From: Melocanna baccifera
Taxonomy: Eukaryota; Streptophyta; Magnoliopsida; Poales; Poaceae
NCBI GenBank assembly: GCA_036346265.1
Contig: CM070683.1
Coordinates: 6,309,001-6,373,000 of the forward strand
Direction of reading: 5' to 3'
Length of the DNA: 64,000 nt
Under the pieces are notes generated by a model. That model had not been told where the DNA came from and did no database searches. It was given only the letters and a program-made list of their open reading frames with translations. How positions within the stretch are numbered: position 1 is the stretch's first letter; every line of letters starts with the position of its first letter. Positions 1 through 11,632 of this stretch are shown piece after piece. The position numbers were made by a program, and so were the translations under genes.

Positions 1-331
1 ATATATAATTCATGAAGTTACGCACCAACCGAGTTACACATGAACCGCACCAAGAAGGCAGGTCACGCGTGCGACCAGTGACCCGCACGTAGCATGCGCT
101 CATTAGCACAGCCGTGTGCGTGTAGGACACTGAAATGAAGCACCAGGCCTCCTTGGCTTTGAATTGCTTTTAGATACGTGTAAGTTCAATGGTATATAAT
201 ATATCAGGCAAACACATTAGCATTCATTAATTCAAAAAATGCATCGATTTGGAAAGTAAGTCATTGATTTGGCATACCGAATTAATCCTGGATAAAAAGG
301 CGATCATGGAGTCTACGCACCATGGTGCCTT

Positions 332-334
<3 letters not shown>
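1..334. other. Intergenic, nothing recognised
   Basis: No open frame with a recognisable domain, no RNA gene and no clear transposon terminus is visible here. Confidence 0.5.

Positions 335-371
<37 letters not shown>
335..371. repeat. (TA)n microsatellite
   Basis: An uninterrupted alternating TA run of about 37 bases. Confidence 0.95.
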
Positions 372-373
<2 letters not shown>

Positions 374-759
374 ATTTATATGTATATATACCTATTTGCT
401 CTTATGTAGGTGTGCATGCATTTATATATCTCTCTAAATATATCTAGGTGTATGGTTGTTACAGTGTATTCCTACCAACCAATTTCCCCTTAGCCTAATG
501 CCTACCCGGTCCATTAACTTTAGCCCATTGCCGGTTTGCTCTCCACCTTCTCTCTATCCCTCTCTCTCTGTATCCTTCCATCATCTCATGCGCTCGGCCA
601 CCCCTTCCCTCCCCTCTCTTTCTCTTCCACTCACTCCTAGCCTACTTGTTCCTAGTGCCACCATCGCTGGGCTTTGGTCGACTGGTCGTGGCCTCGTACA
701 TGGGTACACTGAAAGCAATGAAGTACTGGCAGCCCATGCTAGCTCTAGATTGTCTAATT
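372..759. other. Intergenic, pyrimidine-rich, nothing recognised
   Basis: C/T-rich sequence leading into the degenerate repeat that follows. No supported gene. Confidence 0.4.
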
Positions 760-1570
760 GCCTCTTACTTTGATCTTTGGACTGCCCTCGACTGTGGATC
801 ATCAGACCACCTTCAACTCAGGGCCCCGTCCAACCTTGTGCCTCGGACCACCTCTGACTCTGGTCCCCAGATCATCTCCGACTTCACGCTATGCCTAGAC
901 TCGCTCACTCCAGACCATCATTGGTGTCGTGTCCTAGACCGCCTCCACTTAGCTTAGTGGCTGGCCTCGTTCGCTCTAGACCACTGTCGACCATGGTCCC
1001 CATACCCCATCCGAGACCACTCCCAACTTCATACCCTATTTGGAACCGCTCGCTCTGGACCCCGTCCAGCTCTGTGCCTCAGACCACCTCAAGCTTCGCA
1101 CTATGCCCAGCATCGCGCCCCGCACTACCTTTGGCTTCACACCACGTCTAGCCTTGCTTGCTCTAGACCATCAACAGTGTCGTGCCTTGGACCACCTCCG
1201 GCTTTGCACGTCGCCTGGCCGGGCTTGCTCCAGATCATCATCGACCTCAGTCCCCAGACCACCTATGAACTTTGTCTGGGACCGCTCTCGGCCTCGGACC
1301 CTGTCCAGAACCACTCGCTCTGGACCTTGTTCGGCTATGCGCCCCCTCCGGGTTTGCACCATGCCCGGCCTTGCTCGCTCTGCACTGTCGTCGACCTCGG
1401 TCCCTGGACCGCCTCCGAACCCCGTTCAGGACCGCTCCTTTCTCTAGACCCCATCCAGAACTGCTCACTCTGGACCCCATCCGGCTTTGTTATGTGCCCT
1501 GAACTGCCTCCGGCTTCATATCGCCCCTGGCATCACATGCCAAACTGCCTCCGGCTTTGCGCCGCGTGTA
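760..1570. repeat. Degenerate tandem-type repeat (C/T-rich)
   Basis: Short phrases recur with drift. 'GCTCGCTCTGGACC'-like strings appear near 1048, 1313 and 1461, and 'AGACCACCTC'-like and 'CTCTAGACC'-like strings lie between them. The stretch is open in several frames at once, which is the signature of a biased simple repeat rather than a gene. It is best read as an old satellite-like or LTR-internal repeat. Unit length cannot be fixed by eye. Confidence 0.55.
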
Positions 1571-2701
1571 GGATCAAGAATGACCGACTAGAGGGGGGTG
1601 AATAGGAAGTTATAAAAATTCTTACCTTTTTAAAAACTAATAACAATAAATCACTAGGTAAGTATACTAGATGAACCAAATCTATTTAATTTAGTGATCC
1701 TAAGGCACTACTCCAAATAAAGAAGGCAATTAACTACAAGCACAATAATATATGACAATTGCCAAGATATAAATGCAATCACTAAAAGGGATAAGAAATA
1801 ACCACAAATGGATGCGCGATATTTTTCCCGTGGTATCGAAGACTTGCCGGTCTTCACTAATCTACATTGAGAATAGCCTAAACACTCTTGAACCGGCTTC
1901 ACGAATTAAGTCTTAGCTCCTCGATCACTAGTGGTTGCTCTTACTCCTCTCCGAAGAGCTTAGTATATACCAATGCCATCTAGTCTTTTTAAGGCACAAA
2001 TTATACGTCCTCGTGTCAAGGGAGCTTGCACCTTTGTAGTAGCAGTATTATTTTAAGCTTAGGCTAACTACGTTGTTAATAATGCATCGACCATGTGAGT
2101 GCATGCATCTCCATATCAGAATCAGCTGGGTATACCTGTTGTATGGAATCGTAGGTTGGTAGGGAGTGTACAGGTAGAGCAGAGATAGATGGGCTGCTCG
2201 CTCGACGGAGCACCTAAAATTTTGGACCTATTAAAAGGCTGCTCACTGTACAACTGGGATAGGTTGTTTAAGGCTAGAAATAGTGTTGCATCCTCCTTGA
2301 GCACATGTATTTCCAGGGAACTTTTAACTAACACGAGGCCTTGTAGCTAGCGGCTTTCATGGGCCCATGCAGATCCCAGTTGCATAGTGGAAGAATCAAA
2401 TCGATCTACCTGCTGATGAGTACAATAGTAGTGGTTGTTAGTTGTGACGAATTACCAGCAATGACCTAATAGCAAATAACTAATTTTGAGTAAAATTGTA
2501 CTAACCTGTCCAAATTTTATAAGACGTATTTTTTCTTACTATGTAGATCAATAAGACAGTGAAAATAACTAGACTATCCCTAATTATTATATCTAAGTAT
2601 TATATTCAATATATGTATGTAAAGAATAGCAAGTAAAGATGTGTATTTATTATAGGTATGAAGGAAAATATCGTATTAATTTTACATTAAAATATAAAAT
2701 A
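1571..2701. other. Probable LTR-retrotransposon debris
   Basis: A 'GAGGGGGGTGAATAGG' string at about 1590 is followed by AT-rich sequence. That string is common in LTR regions of grass retrotransposons, and a related sequence occurs near 13270. No paired LTR, primer-binding site or coding domain is visible, so this is an inference only. Confidence 0.3.
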
Positions 2702-3021
2702 CTCCTTCCGTCCATAAATGTGGGTCGTTTTTGACTTTCTACGGTCTGCAATGCAAGACTTTGACTATAATTTATTATTATAATATACTACCAAAAATAA
2801 TAAAAATATATATTATAAAAGAATTTTGTAAGATAAATCTAATGGTATTATTTTCATGTAGTTAATTTATATACTTTAACATATATTAATAGTTAAAACT
2901 TGAAAAGCTTAATCACACGGAATTTTCGGTGATCTATATTTGTGGACAGAGAAAATATGAACTATATTTATGGATAAGATAATTAAAAAATTATATCATA
3001 TAAAATTAGACGAGGGAGCAG
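2702..3021. mobile_element. Stowaway-type MITE (Tc1/mariner-like)
   Basis: The left end CTCCTTCCGTCC and the right end GACGAGGGAGCAG (reverse complement CTGCTCCCTCGTC) are the familiar grass Stowaway termini, each flanked by TA. The interior is about 320 bp, AT-rich and non-coding. The inverted ends are imperfect, so the copy is old. Confidence 0.8.
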
Positions 3022-4498
3022 TAATCAATAAAATGATAGACAGCAAAGAAGCGAACCCATAAAACCTTCCCCATATTTGTCGTTTCAGGCGAGTTACAGT
3101 CGCAACACCGAAAGGACTCAAACACAAATCTCGAACACATCCTCATCAATTCCACGACGCAAAATTGCAAACCACGAGATACATGTCATACATCCAAGGA
3201 AGACACCCCACGACCCACGTCGTGGCGCACAGGCGGCGGAGCAGTCAAAAAGGAAGAAAGGACATACGCGCGCGCGGCAAAAACCCAAGGGGCAACGGCG
3301 AAAGGGTGACAAAACATTCCCCCACGCGTCCGGCGCCCGTGGGCTGCTTGCGAAGCGTACAGGGACGCGCAGACGTTTCCGCCGTCGCAGCCGCGCGCAG
3401 AGATGGGTTTGCTCTGCGTCGTGCGTGCGTGCGTGCGTGGGTAGCAGCGATTCAGCGTATGGTTTTTATTGAGAAACCGTTATCGGTGAGTGTAGTTGAT
3501 TGATTTTTTCTATGTAAAAATGATAGATTAAATATAGATAACATAGAATAATAAAATAAATATAGAGAGATAAAAGTGAAACTCTTTTCTTTATCACTTT
3601 CTCTTTCCAAATATCAGTTAAAATGATTAAGATCCTCTATTTATAGACTAAGTGGTGGGATGTCCACTATAGGCTAGGTTGTAGGCCTAAACTCAGTTTT
3701 CCTAACACTTCCCTTGGGATACTCATCCGACACGTTCACGTCTCATCAAAACTCCATAAAAATCCAGTAAAAAAATTAGAGAAAACGTACATAATACATA
3801 TTATGTTGTGTTGCATGCATTACTTCATTAAAAATCTTGACCAAAAAACTTCCAAAAAACTCATCAAGAGAAAAAGAGTACAATCCATCCAATTTTATTT
3901 AATCTACATAATTTATTCTTTGGATACTCAATCTTCGTGATCAAGTTTTAATAGTGAATTCGAGAAGAATCTCTTTCTGAGTTCTGCACTTCTCTAAGTC
4001 TCATTATTTCAATTTCACATACACATCTTTTAAAATTAAGATGTTAAAAAAAACTTAGTGAATAAATTTGTAAAATTTTTACATTACTTTGTATGCAGTA
4101 TCTTAATTTAGTATATCTTTTGCAATTCATGAACATAGAAGAATTTGGGGTTGAGATGCTTTGTAGGATGGCTCTTCACGTAACTCGTTTGTACTTATAC
4201 AACACAAGCTATATTATTTTTATAAATAATAGTGGGAGATTACATAATATTCAATCTACATAACTACTAAATGTGGTGAATCATCCGTCGAAACCAAACA
4301 TATTCTTGTATGGTTTCATACAATGCTATGATTTTCGAGTGATTCGTTGAAGTCAATATAAAATTTTGCTTAGATAATTTTTATAAAATTGTAGTTTTAT
4401 CGTATAGAAATACATGCTGTAACGGCCCAGTCGCCCCTATGCGCGAGGTGGTGGAACCCATCTCACTCCTATGCTTTGTACGTGTCTGACCTGAGCTT
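3022..4498. other. Intergenic, no supported gene
   Basis: A GC-richer island (about 3080-3450) is open in several frames on both strands, and AT-rich sequence follows. A phrase near 3700 (CACTTCCCTTGGGATACTCA) resembles Copia-type LTR sequence, but no element boundaries are visible. No coding motif was recognised. Confidence 0.35.
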
Positions 4499-4505
4499 CA
4501 CCCAT

Positions 4506-5133
4506 TAGGGCTGTAAAAAAAGCTCGAAGCTCGCGAATTATTCACCCCGTCCCCCTTGTCGGCGGCTCGGGCCCCCCGCCGCCCCTCCACCCCGTCCCCC
4601 TCCCGCCCGCGCGCCCTCCACCCCGCCCCCACCCCCCGCGGCCTCCTCTCGCCGCCGCGCGCCCTCTCCCACGCCGCGGCGCTCCTCGACCCGACCCTCC
4701 CGCGCCCCTCCTCGACCGCGGCCCCTGTCCCTCTCCTCTCCCCGGCGCCGCCCCTCGCCCGGCCGCGCCCGCCCTGTGGCCCCACCCCGCCCCTCTCCCC
4801 GTCCCTTCTCTCCCCGCCGCCGCCCGCCCCCTCCTCCTCCCCGCGCCTCCTCTCCCGCCGCCGCGCGCCTCGACTCGACCCAGCCGCCGCGCGCTCCTCG
4901 ACCGGATTCGGCTCGGCCACGGCTCCCCCGTGCGCTCCGCCAGCAGGTACTCCCCCGGGGTCCGTCCCCCCTCCTCTCCCCCTCCCGAGCCTACACGAGC
5001 CTCGCGAGCTTGTCCGAGCCGAGCTTGAAGCTCGACGGCAATTTCAAGTCTGCTCGAGCTCGGCTCGAGTTTCTACCGAGCCCGAGCCGAGTCAGGGTAA
5101 GCTCGCTCGAGCTCGGCTCGTTTACAGCCCTAC
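4506..5133. mobile_element. Non-autonomous hAT-like element with GC-rich cargo
   Basis: Inverted ends TAGGGCTGTAAA (left) and TTTACAGCCCTA (right) are followed inward by GAGCTCGAAGCTCG-type subterminal repeats. The element is flanked by a perfect direct repeat CACCCAT at 4499-4505 and 5134-5140. The interior (about 4540-4960) is extremely C-rich and open on both strands, encoding only low-complexity Pro/Ser/Ala or Arg/Gly. It looks like a captured GC-rich 5' exon or a composition-driven artefact, not a real protein. Related termini occur at 59621-60060 and 25746-25920. Confidence 0.75.
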
Positions 5134-5140
5134 CACCCAT

Positions 5141-5649
5141 CATGAGGGCGTAGGATGGCTCCATGTAGGAAGATTTGGCTTTCCAGGTTTCATTTCATTC
5201 CTTATGCATCCTGCTCAAAGAGGCTCCGGTTTCTGATTTTTTTAGCTTTTAGCTTATTTAATTTAGAAGCTATTTGGAACATAGCGACTTCTAATATTGG
5301 TTTATTTTGTTTTTTTTCTCTGTATTCCTTTGCATTGCCCACAACGATAGAACGGTTTTTTTCTTATTTTTTCTTTTTTTCCCTAAAAAAGCTAACCGAT
5401 AGTGGATAGCCCCTTGACGTGTGGCCAAAAATTCAAACTGGCTGACTGGCCCTAGAAAAATCTCTGCGGGGTTCGCTTTGAGCCACGTCCAGTTGAGCAT
5501 ATTTTCGAACCTAGCTAATGTCGATGTCTCCGAATAGAAAGGCTAAGCTTAATTCTTATGAGCCAACGTGATAGGAACATATGCACGAAAAAATAGAATT
5601 ACATATCACAACACGTAATGTATTTAGACAAATGCTTAGATCGAGCCGG
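5141..5649. other. AT-rich intergenic; possible decayed MITE
   Basis: Short strings (such as TTCCTTTGCATTG near 5326) match the core of the MITE family found at 5650-5935, so an older copy may lie at about 5230-5450. Nothing else is recognised. Confidence 0.3.
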
Positions 5650-5935
5650 CTAAGGTCTCGCTCATTTCAGTTTCAGCTTCTAGTTTCAATTTTTTTTCAC
5701 TATTTAGTAATTCATCTTTTTCTGAATTTTTTAAAAGATTTTTTAGGTTTTTTTGTATTTTATTTTTTCCCGTGTTCCTTTGCATTGTCTGTGATGGGCT
5801 AACATATTTTTTTATTTTTATATTTTTTAAAATTTAATTATGTCCAAAAAGCCAAATCAGTTACAGTAAAAAAAGACAGCTACTATAAAATTTCAGCCAA
5901 AAGTCAGAAGCTATCGCTAAAATGAACGCCCCCTA
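5650..5935 (-). mobile_element. MITE family M1, copy A
   Basis: One of at least eight related non-coding copies in this window. Family marks, read on the minus strand here, are GCTTCTGAC and TGAAATTTTA near the 5' end, 'ACTGTAGCTG'-like repeats, then TTAGCCTATCAC-like and ACAATGCAAAGGAA-like strings, then an A-rich 3' half. It lies head-to-head with copy B, 6 bp away. Confidence 0.7.
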
Positions 5936-5941
5936 ATACTT

Positions 5942-6212
5942 AGAGGACGTTCAGAATGCTGGTGGTTTATATCTTTTTTTTATCGTAATTGGTTTATTTT
6001 TTACTGTAGCTAAGTTAGCTTATTTAATATAATTAAATTTAAAAAAAAATTAAAAATAGAAAAATATGTTAGACCATTACAGATAATACAAGAGAATATG
6101 GGGAAAAAAGAAAAAAAATAGAAAAAACAGAAAACGATAAAAAATGAATAGTGAAAACAGAAGTTGAACGTTAGCATTGACAGCAGAAGCCCATCACTGA
6201 GTGGGGCCTTAG
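5942..6212 (+). mobile_element. MITE family M1, copy B
   Basis: Same family marks in plus orientation (TTTACTGTAGCTAAG, then ATGTTAGACCATTACAG and an A-rich tail). TTA flanks both ends, compatible with a 3 bp target duplication. It is paired head-to-head with copy A. Confidence 0.65.
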
Positions 6213-7283
6213 ACATATGTGATTGTGCTAATATAGAAAGAAATGGTGACACTTAGACATAAGTAGAATATCACAATACGGCCTTTATATTGCACCCTAT
6301 AGATAAATATTGCTCCATATTTGCAAGTACATACATACACGGAGTTTTTATCACCTTAGGAAGAACGCTGAGAAAGAAAAAAGCGTCAGAATCCGCCCAT
6401 CGGCCAAACGCAACTGTTTGGAGGGTCTCTTCTTTTTAACTTTTAAAAGTTATTTTTTGATTTTTTTATAATAATTAGTTTTTTAAAAAAATATCTTTTT
6501 AAAACAGTATTTACAAGTTAATTATAAAATACACTATAAAGATTTCATTTATATCAGCCAAAATTACACAAAAAAATTCTACAACTTCATACTCTGTCAC
6601 ATAAATAATTCAAAAATCATAAACCGAATAAAAAAACCACCTAAAAACCCAAAACCACTACGCCTCGTTGACTCACCCCGTCCCGTCACTAAGAAAACCC
6701 AACCAAACCGAAGCCCGCGGAAACCGCCGCTAAACGCCCGCACCCACCCGACACAACCCACGCCGCACCGCACCAGTGGCATCGCGGAGATTCAGCCCGG
6801 ACCCCAGGGGCAGCGCCGTCAAAACCCACGAAAACCACGCGAGCCGATCGAGCCCACCCATCCCCCGCGGACCAAACGTGGCAACATACACATGGACAGC
6901 GCGGCACAGGAGAACACCTTCCATTTAGGCCCGAAAATTTCAAAAACGTTAAACAGCTTTCTTAAACAACCAAAACCCCCCATCTCTCTCCTCGTCTCTC
7001 CCTCTCTCTTCCCCGGCTCCGGCGACCGCGCCACCGCCGCTTGCTCTGCACTCGTTGGCGCGACCGCCGGCGCCGTCGCGAGCTGGGGCGGCAGCAGCAA
7101 CAGGGGAAAGGGAGTGGAGTGGCGTAAAATTTGGGTTCGAATCGGTGGGGAGGAGGGGTAATAATTGGGAGGCAGCTGGGGGAGTGTAACTTTGGGCATT
7201 GATGGCGGAGCAGTGAGGGGAGGTGAGCCCCCAAGGGTGGTGGTGCCTGTACCTGCGTAGCTCTCCCCCCTCCTCCTCCTTTA
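6213..7283. promoter_or_regulatory. Presumed upstream region of the receptor pseudokinase gene
   Basis: AT-rich sequence grades into a GC-rich zone from about 6660. No TATA element could be assigned with confidence. A CT-rich tract at about 7261-7345 is typical of a grass 5' UTR. The limits are an inference from the position of the downstream coding start. Confidence 0.35.
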
Positions 7284-7472
7284 TTGCTTTTAATTTCCCT
7301 CCCAATTCCATCAGCTCCTCCGCTTCCTGCCTGCTTCTCCCCAATTCCATCTATACTTTTAACGCGGACGACGCGCACGCGCAGAGTGGCAGTAGTAGGC
7401 GCGGTCGCATCGCGGGCGGGCAGCGGCAGCGGCAGGAATGGGGAGTGGCGGCGGCGGCGCGAGGAGGAGGTG

Positions 7473-10400
7473 ATGATGCGCGCGCGTGGCGGCGGGCTCT
7501 GGGCGCTGCTGCTGCTCGTGGTGCTGGTGGCGGCCGCGGTGCCCGGGGCGGTGGTGGGGCAGGGGAACCTGACGTCGCGGGCGGATCTTGCGGGGCTGTA
7601 CGCGCTGCGGGGCTCGCTCGGGCTGCGGGCGCGGGACTGGCCGCGCCGGGCGGACCCGTGCTCCTCGTGGGCGGGGGTGGTCTGCCGCGGCGGCCGTGTC
7701 GTGTCAGTCAGCCTCGTCGGGCTGCGGCGCACGCGTCTGGGGCGCCTCGCCCCGCGCTTCGCCGTCGACGGGCTGCGCAACCTCACGCGGCTCGAGGCCT
7801 TCAGCGCCGCAGGGTTCGGGCTGCCCGGGTCCATCCCGGCGTGGCTCGGCGCTGGGCTCGCGCCTACCTTCCAGACCCTCGACATCTCCGCCTGCGCCGT
7901 CACGGGGGAGATCCCCGCCTCTGCCATCGCCGGCCTCAGCAACCTCATCACCCTCAACCTCGCCGGAAATGTACTCTCGGGGCAGCTCCCGGCCGCGGCG
8001 CTCGCGGCGCTCGGGCGGCTCAGGACTCTCAACCTCTCGGGCAATGCCTTCTCGGGCGTGCTACCGGACGCCGTCTGGTCGCTCCCGGAGCTGAGCGTTC
8101 TCGACTTGTCTCGGACCAACCTCACCGGCAAATTGCCCGAGGCAAAGCCTGCATTGCCATCCAACGCGCAGGTGGTGGATCTGTCCGGGAACCTCTTCTA
8201 TGGCGTCGTGCCGGACTCCTTCCGCCAACTGTTCAGCCGGGTGGTGCTGGTCAATATCTCTGGGAATTACTTTGACGGCAAGCTAGGTGTATCCAATGGT
8301 GGTGGTCGGAATGTGTTGTTTGCATTGGATTGCTTCCTCGACGTTGTGGGACAGCGTAGTCAGGCCGATTGCCAGCAGTTCTATGCTGGGCGTGGTTTGC
8401 CATATGATGGGCCGGTTGCTGCACCCACACCACAGCATCCGCTGCCAGCTGCACCGGCGAGGAAGAGGCGGTGCAAGAATTTGAAGTACATCTTGATTGG
8501 GGCCATCGGTGGGGGCGTCCTGCTGGTAGCTGCGGTCGCAGCCGTTGTGTTTTGCTTTGTGTGTTCTGGGAGGACGAGTACGGGCAGGGTTGATCAGAGG
8601 GAAAGTGGGGTACCAAGTTTACCGTCGGGGGTATCAGGGACTGGCAGGGCTGCAGCTACTGGTGGCATGCAGCCATCTGCATCGTCCGCAAACTTGGCGA
8701 AGGTTGGTGATTCATTTGCTTACGACCAGCTCGTCAATGCCACCTCGGGGTTTGGGGAAGAGAGGCTTATCAAGCATGGTCGCTCAGGCGATCTATACCA
8801 TGGTGTGCTCCAAGATGGGACCTCTGTGGTTGTGAAGAGGATTACTTACTCTGTGGCTAGGAAAGATGCATATCTGGCAGAATTAGGTTTATTTGCCAAG
8901 GGATTACATGAAAGGCTGGTGCCATTCGTGGGGCATTGTCTTGATAAACAGGAAGAGAAGGTTCTTGTGTATAGGTATGTCCGGAACGGCGACTTGTCAA
9001 GTGCACTGCACAGAAAGTCAGGGGAGGAAGAGGAGGGAATGCAATCTTTGGATTGGATAAAGAGGTTGAAGATTGCAACAGGGGTGGCTGAGGCTCTGTG
9101 CTATCTTCATCATGAGTGTACTCCACCGATGGTTCACAGGTATAATCTTCCGTGTAATTTTATGGATGCTAAATTTGTTTCTGTTGGGTGTTTCTTAGTA
9201 ACTAGTCACGTGCACAATAGGTAAATTTACGAATTTCTCATGCAAATTTGATCTTTTACTAGTCACGTGCACATTACAATAGGTAAATTTACGGATTTCT
9301 CATGCAAATTTGATCTTTTATCTTATGCTCATAGTTCTGTACTTCATTGTGATGATCATATAATGTGTTTGTGCGCTTGCCCAACATCCTCCACATTTTG
9401 CATTTCATTGTGGGTTCTCAGACAATTGATTTTTCTCTTTTTGGTACTGGGGGGTTTTGAGCAATGGCCACCATCATATGTCCCAACAGAATTGGTGACA
9501 ACTAGGGATACACTGGTCACGTACTTAATGGATTGATATTGCTGAGTCAGCATTCAGCACTATATATAATATATTCTGTAGTCTGTACCATACCTGAATA
9601 CCAAAAATCGTGTGTGAACTGTGTTATTTGTTTGTCTACCTTGTTCGAGATTTTTTTTCTGGTCTGTAGCATCATTTTATTATTTAGAATATTTCAGTTT
9701 TCATAAGTAGATATCTTTAAATTCAGGCATACTTGTGGGTTCCTCCCCTGCTGTTTCCCTTTTATATAAAAAATCAGGCATACTTCTCTATTGCCATGTC
9801 GTTCAGGCATACTTCTCTATTGTCATGTCATTCTATGATTAAGTATCAAGTTACATTTGGACTTGTGTGATCTACTGACAAACTATTAATCTCCATATGG
9901 TTCATCACCACCTCAGTTGGTCTATAATTTCGTCATTTTTTGTTTCAGTATTTTTGTGACCCATCGGTGAGATCATACATTGTAGTATTGTACTATCAAT
10001 TGTTATCGAAAAGTTTCTGATTTTGCAAATTGTTCAAGATGTGTTTAAATACCCACCAATATCCTCATGCAAAAAGGATAGGGAGTTCTTTGCTGTCCTC
10101 ATTTCACTAGGAAAATTATGTTTTGGCATCAACATGAGCCATGCTGCAGATCATGAGAGAAATATTGGGAGCTAATATGATCAATGCTCTGCCACAGGGA
10201 TGTGCAAGCCAGCAGTATCCTTCTTGATGATAAATTTGAAGTTCGCCTTGGGAGTTTGAGTGAGGTGTGCCCTCAAGAAGGGGAAGGTCACCAAAATGTT
10301 ATCACAAAGCTGTTGAGATTTTCATCGTGAGTTTTAACTTCTATCACTGCATGCTTGTCTCATTTGTCTTCCATGCGTTGAGACTCAAAATCTCCATAGA

Positions 10401-11632
10401 ATGTATTATTGCATTGTGTTCATTGATCACCTATTTGTTTGCTAATATCTCTATCAACCTATTAAAAAGCACCTACTGTATGGGCGCAACTTAGCTTCAA
10501 TGATTTTGGATAAAGTGCATTCTGAAAGCATGTGGTTGACTTAATAATTGTGCTGTCCAAACTATTCCAGTCAATTAATAAATGTCCCTTTTTTATAAAA
10601 AAATGCTTGGTCTATTCTTTTTCACTTACTGAAATTTGAGAATGTGACCAGATCTAGTCATCTAGCTATGCAAAATCCAAATGATTTCAATAAATCCAGG
10701 ACAAATCTACTGCCTGTAGGCCCATGGTAGCAAAAGTAAATGAAAGATTTTCTTTTAAAAAAAACTGCTACTTTCAGATGCTAATACTAGTCATGTTTTG
10801 TTTGATAATTACATGATTGGTGGTTTCTTTTAAGTAATTTCATTTCGTTATATTAAATTAAATTCCTGTCATCTTCTAATGTCATGTTGTTTTGTGGGAA
10901 TGCAGGACGACAGATCAAGGTTCTTCTGGTAAGTGCATGCACATGTGCTTTCATTGCTTTCAAGCATTTTTATTCTTGAGAATTAATGAAACTGAGGACT
11001 CTTAACATCGTAGTTTATGGATGCAAGTGCATTGACCAATCTCTCTAATGTAAACAGGTTCTCCATCTCCATCTTGTTCATATGATGTCTGTTGCTTTGG
11101 AAAAGTTTTGCTGGAGCTGGTGACAGGGAGACTTGGTATCAGCGCATCAAATGATGCTGCAACGAATGAATGGCTTGATAACACTCTGCGCTACATCAAC
11201 ATTTATGAGAAGGAGCTCATGAGCAAGATCATTGATCCGTTACTTATCATCGATGAGGACCATTTGGAGGAAGTTTGGGCAATGGCAATTGTTGCGAAGT
11301 CCTGCTTGAACCCTAGGTCTTCTAAACGACCACCGATGAAATATATCCTAAAAGCACTAGAAAATCCCTTGAAGGTGGTGAGGGAAGATAACAGCTCTAG
11401 TTCAGCCAGGTTGAGAGCTACATCATCGCGGGGCTCATGGAATGCTGCATTCTTCGGGAGCTGGCGGCATAGCTCGTCTGATATAGGCCCATCAAGGGAT
11501 GACAACATGTTGAAATGCTCAGAGACAATCAAATCATCTGGAGGGAGCAATGGTGATCATTCTTCCTCCCGCAGGAGGCAATCTAAGGAGATCTTCCCCG
11601 AGCCATCTGGCGCTCGTGACACTGAGGATTAA
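7473..11632 (+). CDS. LRR receptor-like kinase with degenerate active site (At2g16250-like receptor pseudokinase)
   Basis: Four exons: 7473-9139, 10198-10326, 10906-10928, 11058-11632. All junctions are GT-AG, and the spliced length of 2394 nt closes to 797 residues. The start is the ATG pair at 7473/7476, just before a strong signal peptide. An in-frame ATG at 7284 would add 63 low-complexity residues and is judged to be 5' UTR.

Order of domains: signal peptide (about 1-30), N-terminal cap with CSSWAGVVC, leucine-rich repeats to about residue 290, one membrane span (about 338-363), then a protein-kinase fold (about 415-710) and a Ser-rich tail.

The kinase fold keeps the VAIK-type Lys (VVVKRI) and HRD, but the loop reads HRDVQASSILL. 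The catalytic Lys is Gln and the metal-binding Asn is Ser. The DFG Asp is replaced (RLGSLSE). ATP hydrolysis is therefore unlikely, and a scaffold or co-receptor role at the plasma membrane is inferred. Exon 3 is only 23 nt. Ligand and partners are unknown. Confidence 0.93.
9201..9319 (+). repeat. Tandem duplication of about 57-62 bp inside intron 1
   Basis: The segment starting ACTAGTCACGTGCAC at 9201 is repeated from 9258. The copies differ by a 5-base insertion (ATTAC) and one substitution. The duplication is intronic, just after the first splice donor of the receptor gene. Confidence 0.9.

Noticed and set aside
4498..5236. Large overlapping frames encoding Pro/Ser-rich or Arg/Gly-rich proteins
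   Set aside because: Extreme base composition opens both strands at once, and the block lies within a hAT-like element. No domain is present.
7284..7472. In-frame upstream ATG extending the receptor by 63 residues
   Set aside because: The extra residues are low-complexity, and the signal peptide begins right after the ATG at 7473/7476.
6962..8164. 400-residue minus-strand frame opposite the receptor gene
   Set aside because: It is the antisense shadow of a GC-rich first exon. The plus strand has signal peptide, LRRs and a kinase; the minus frame has no domain.
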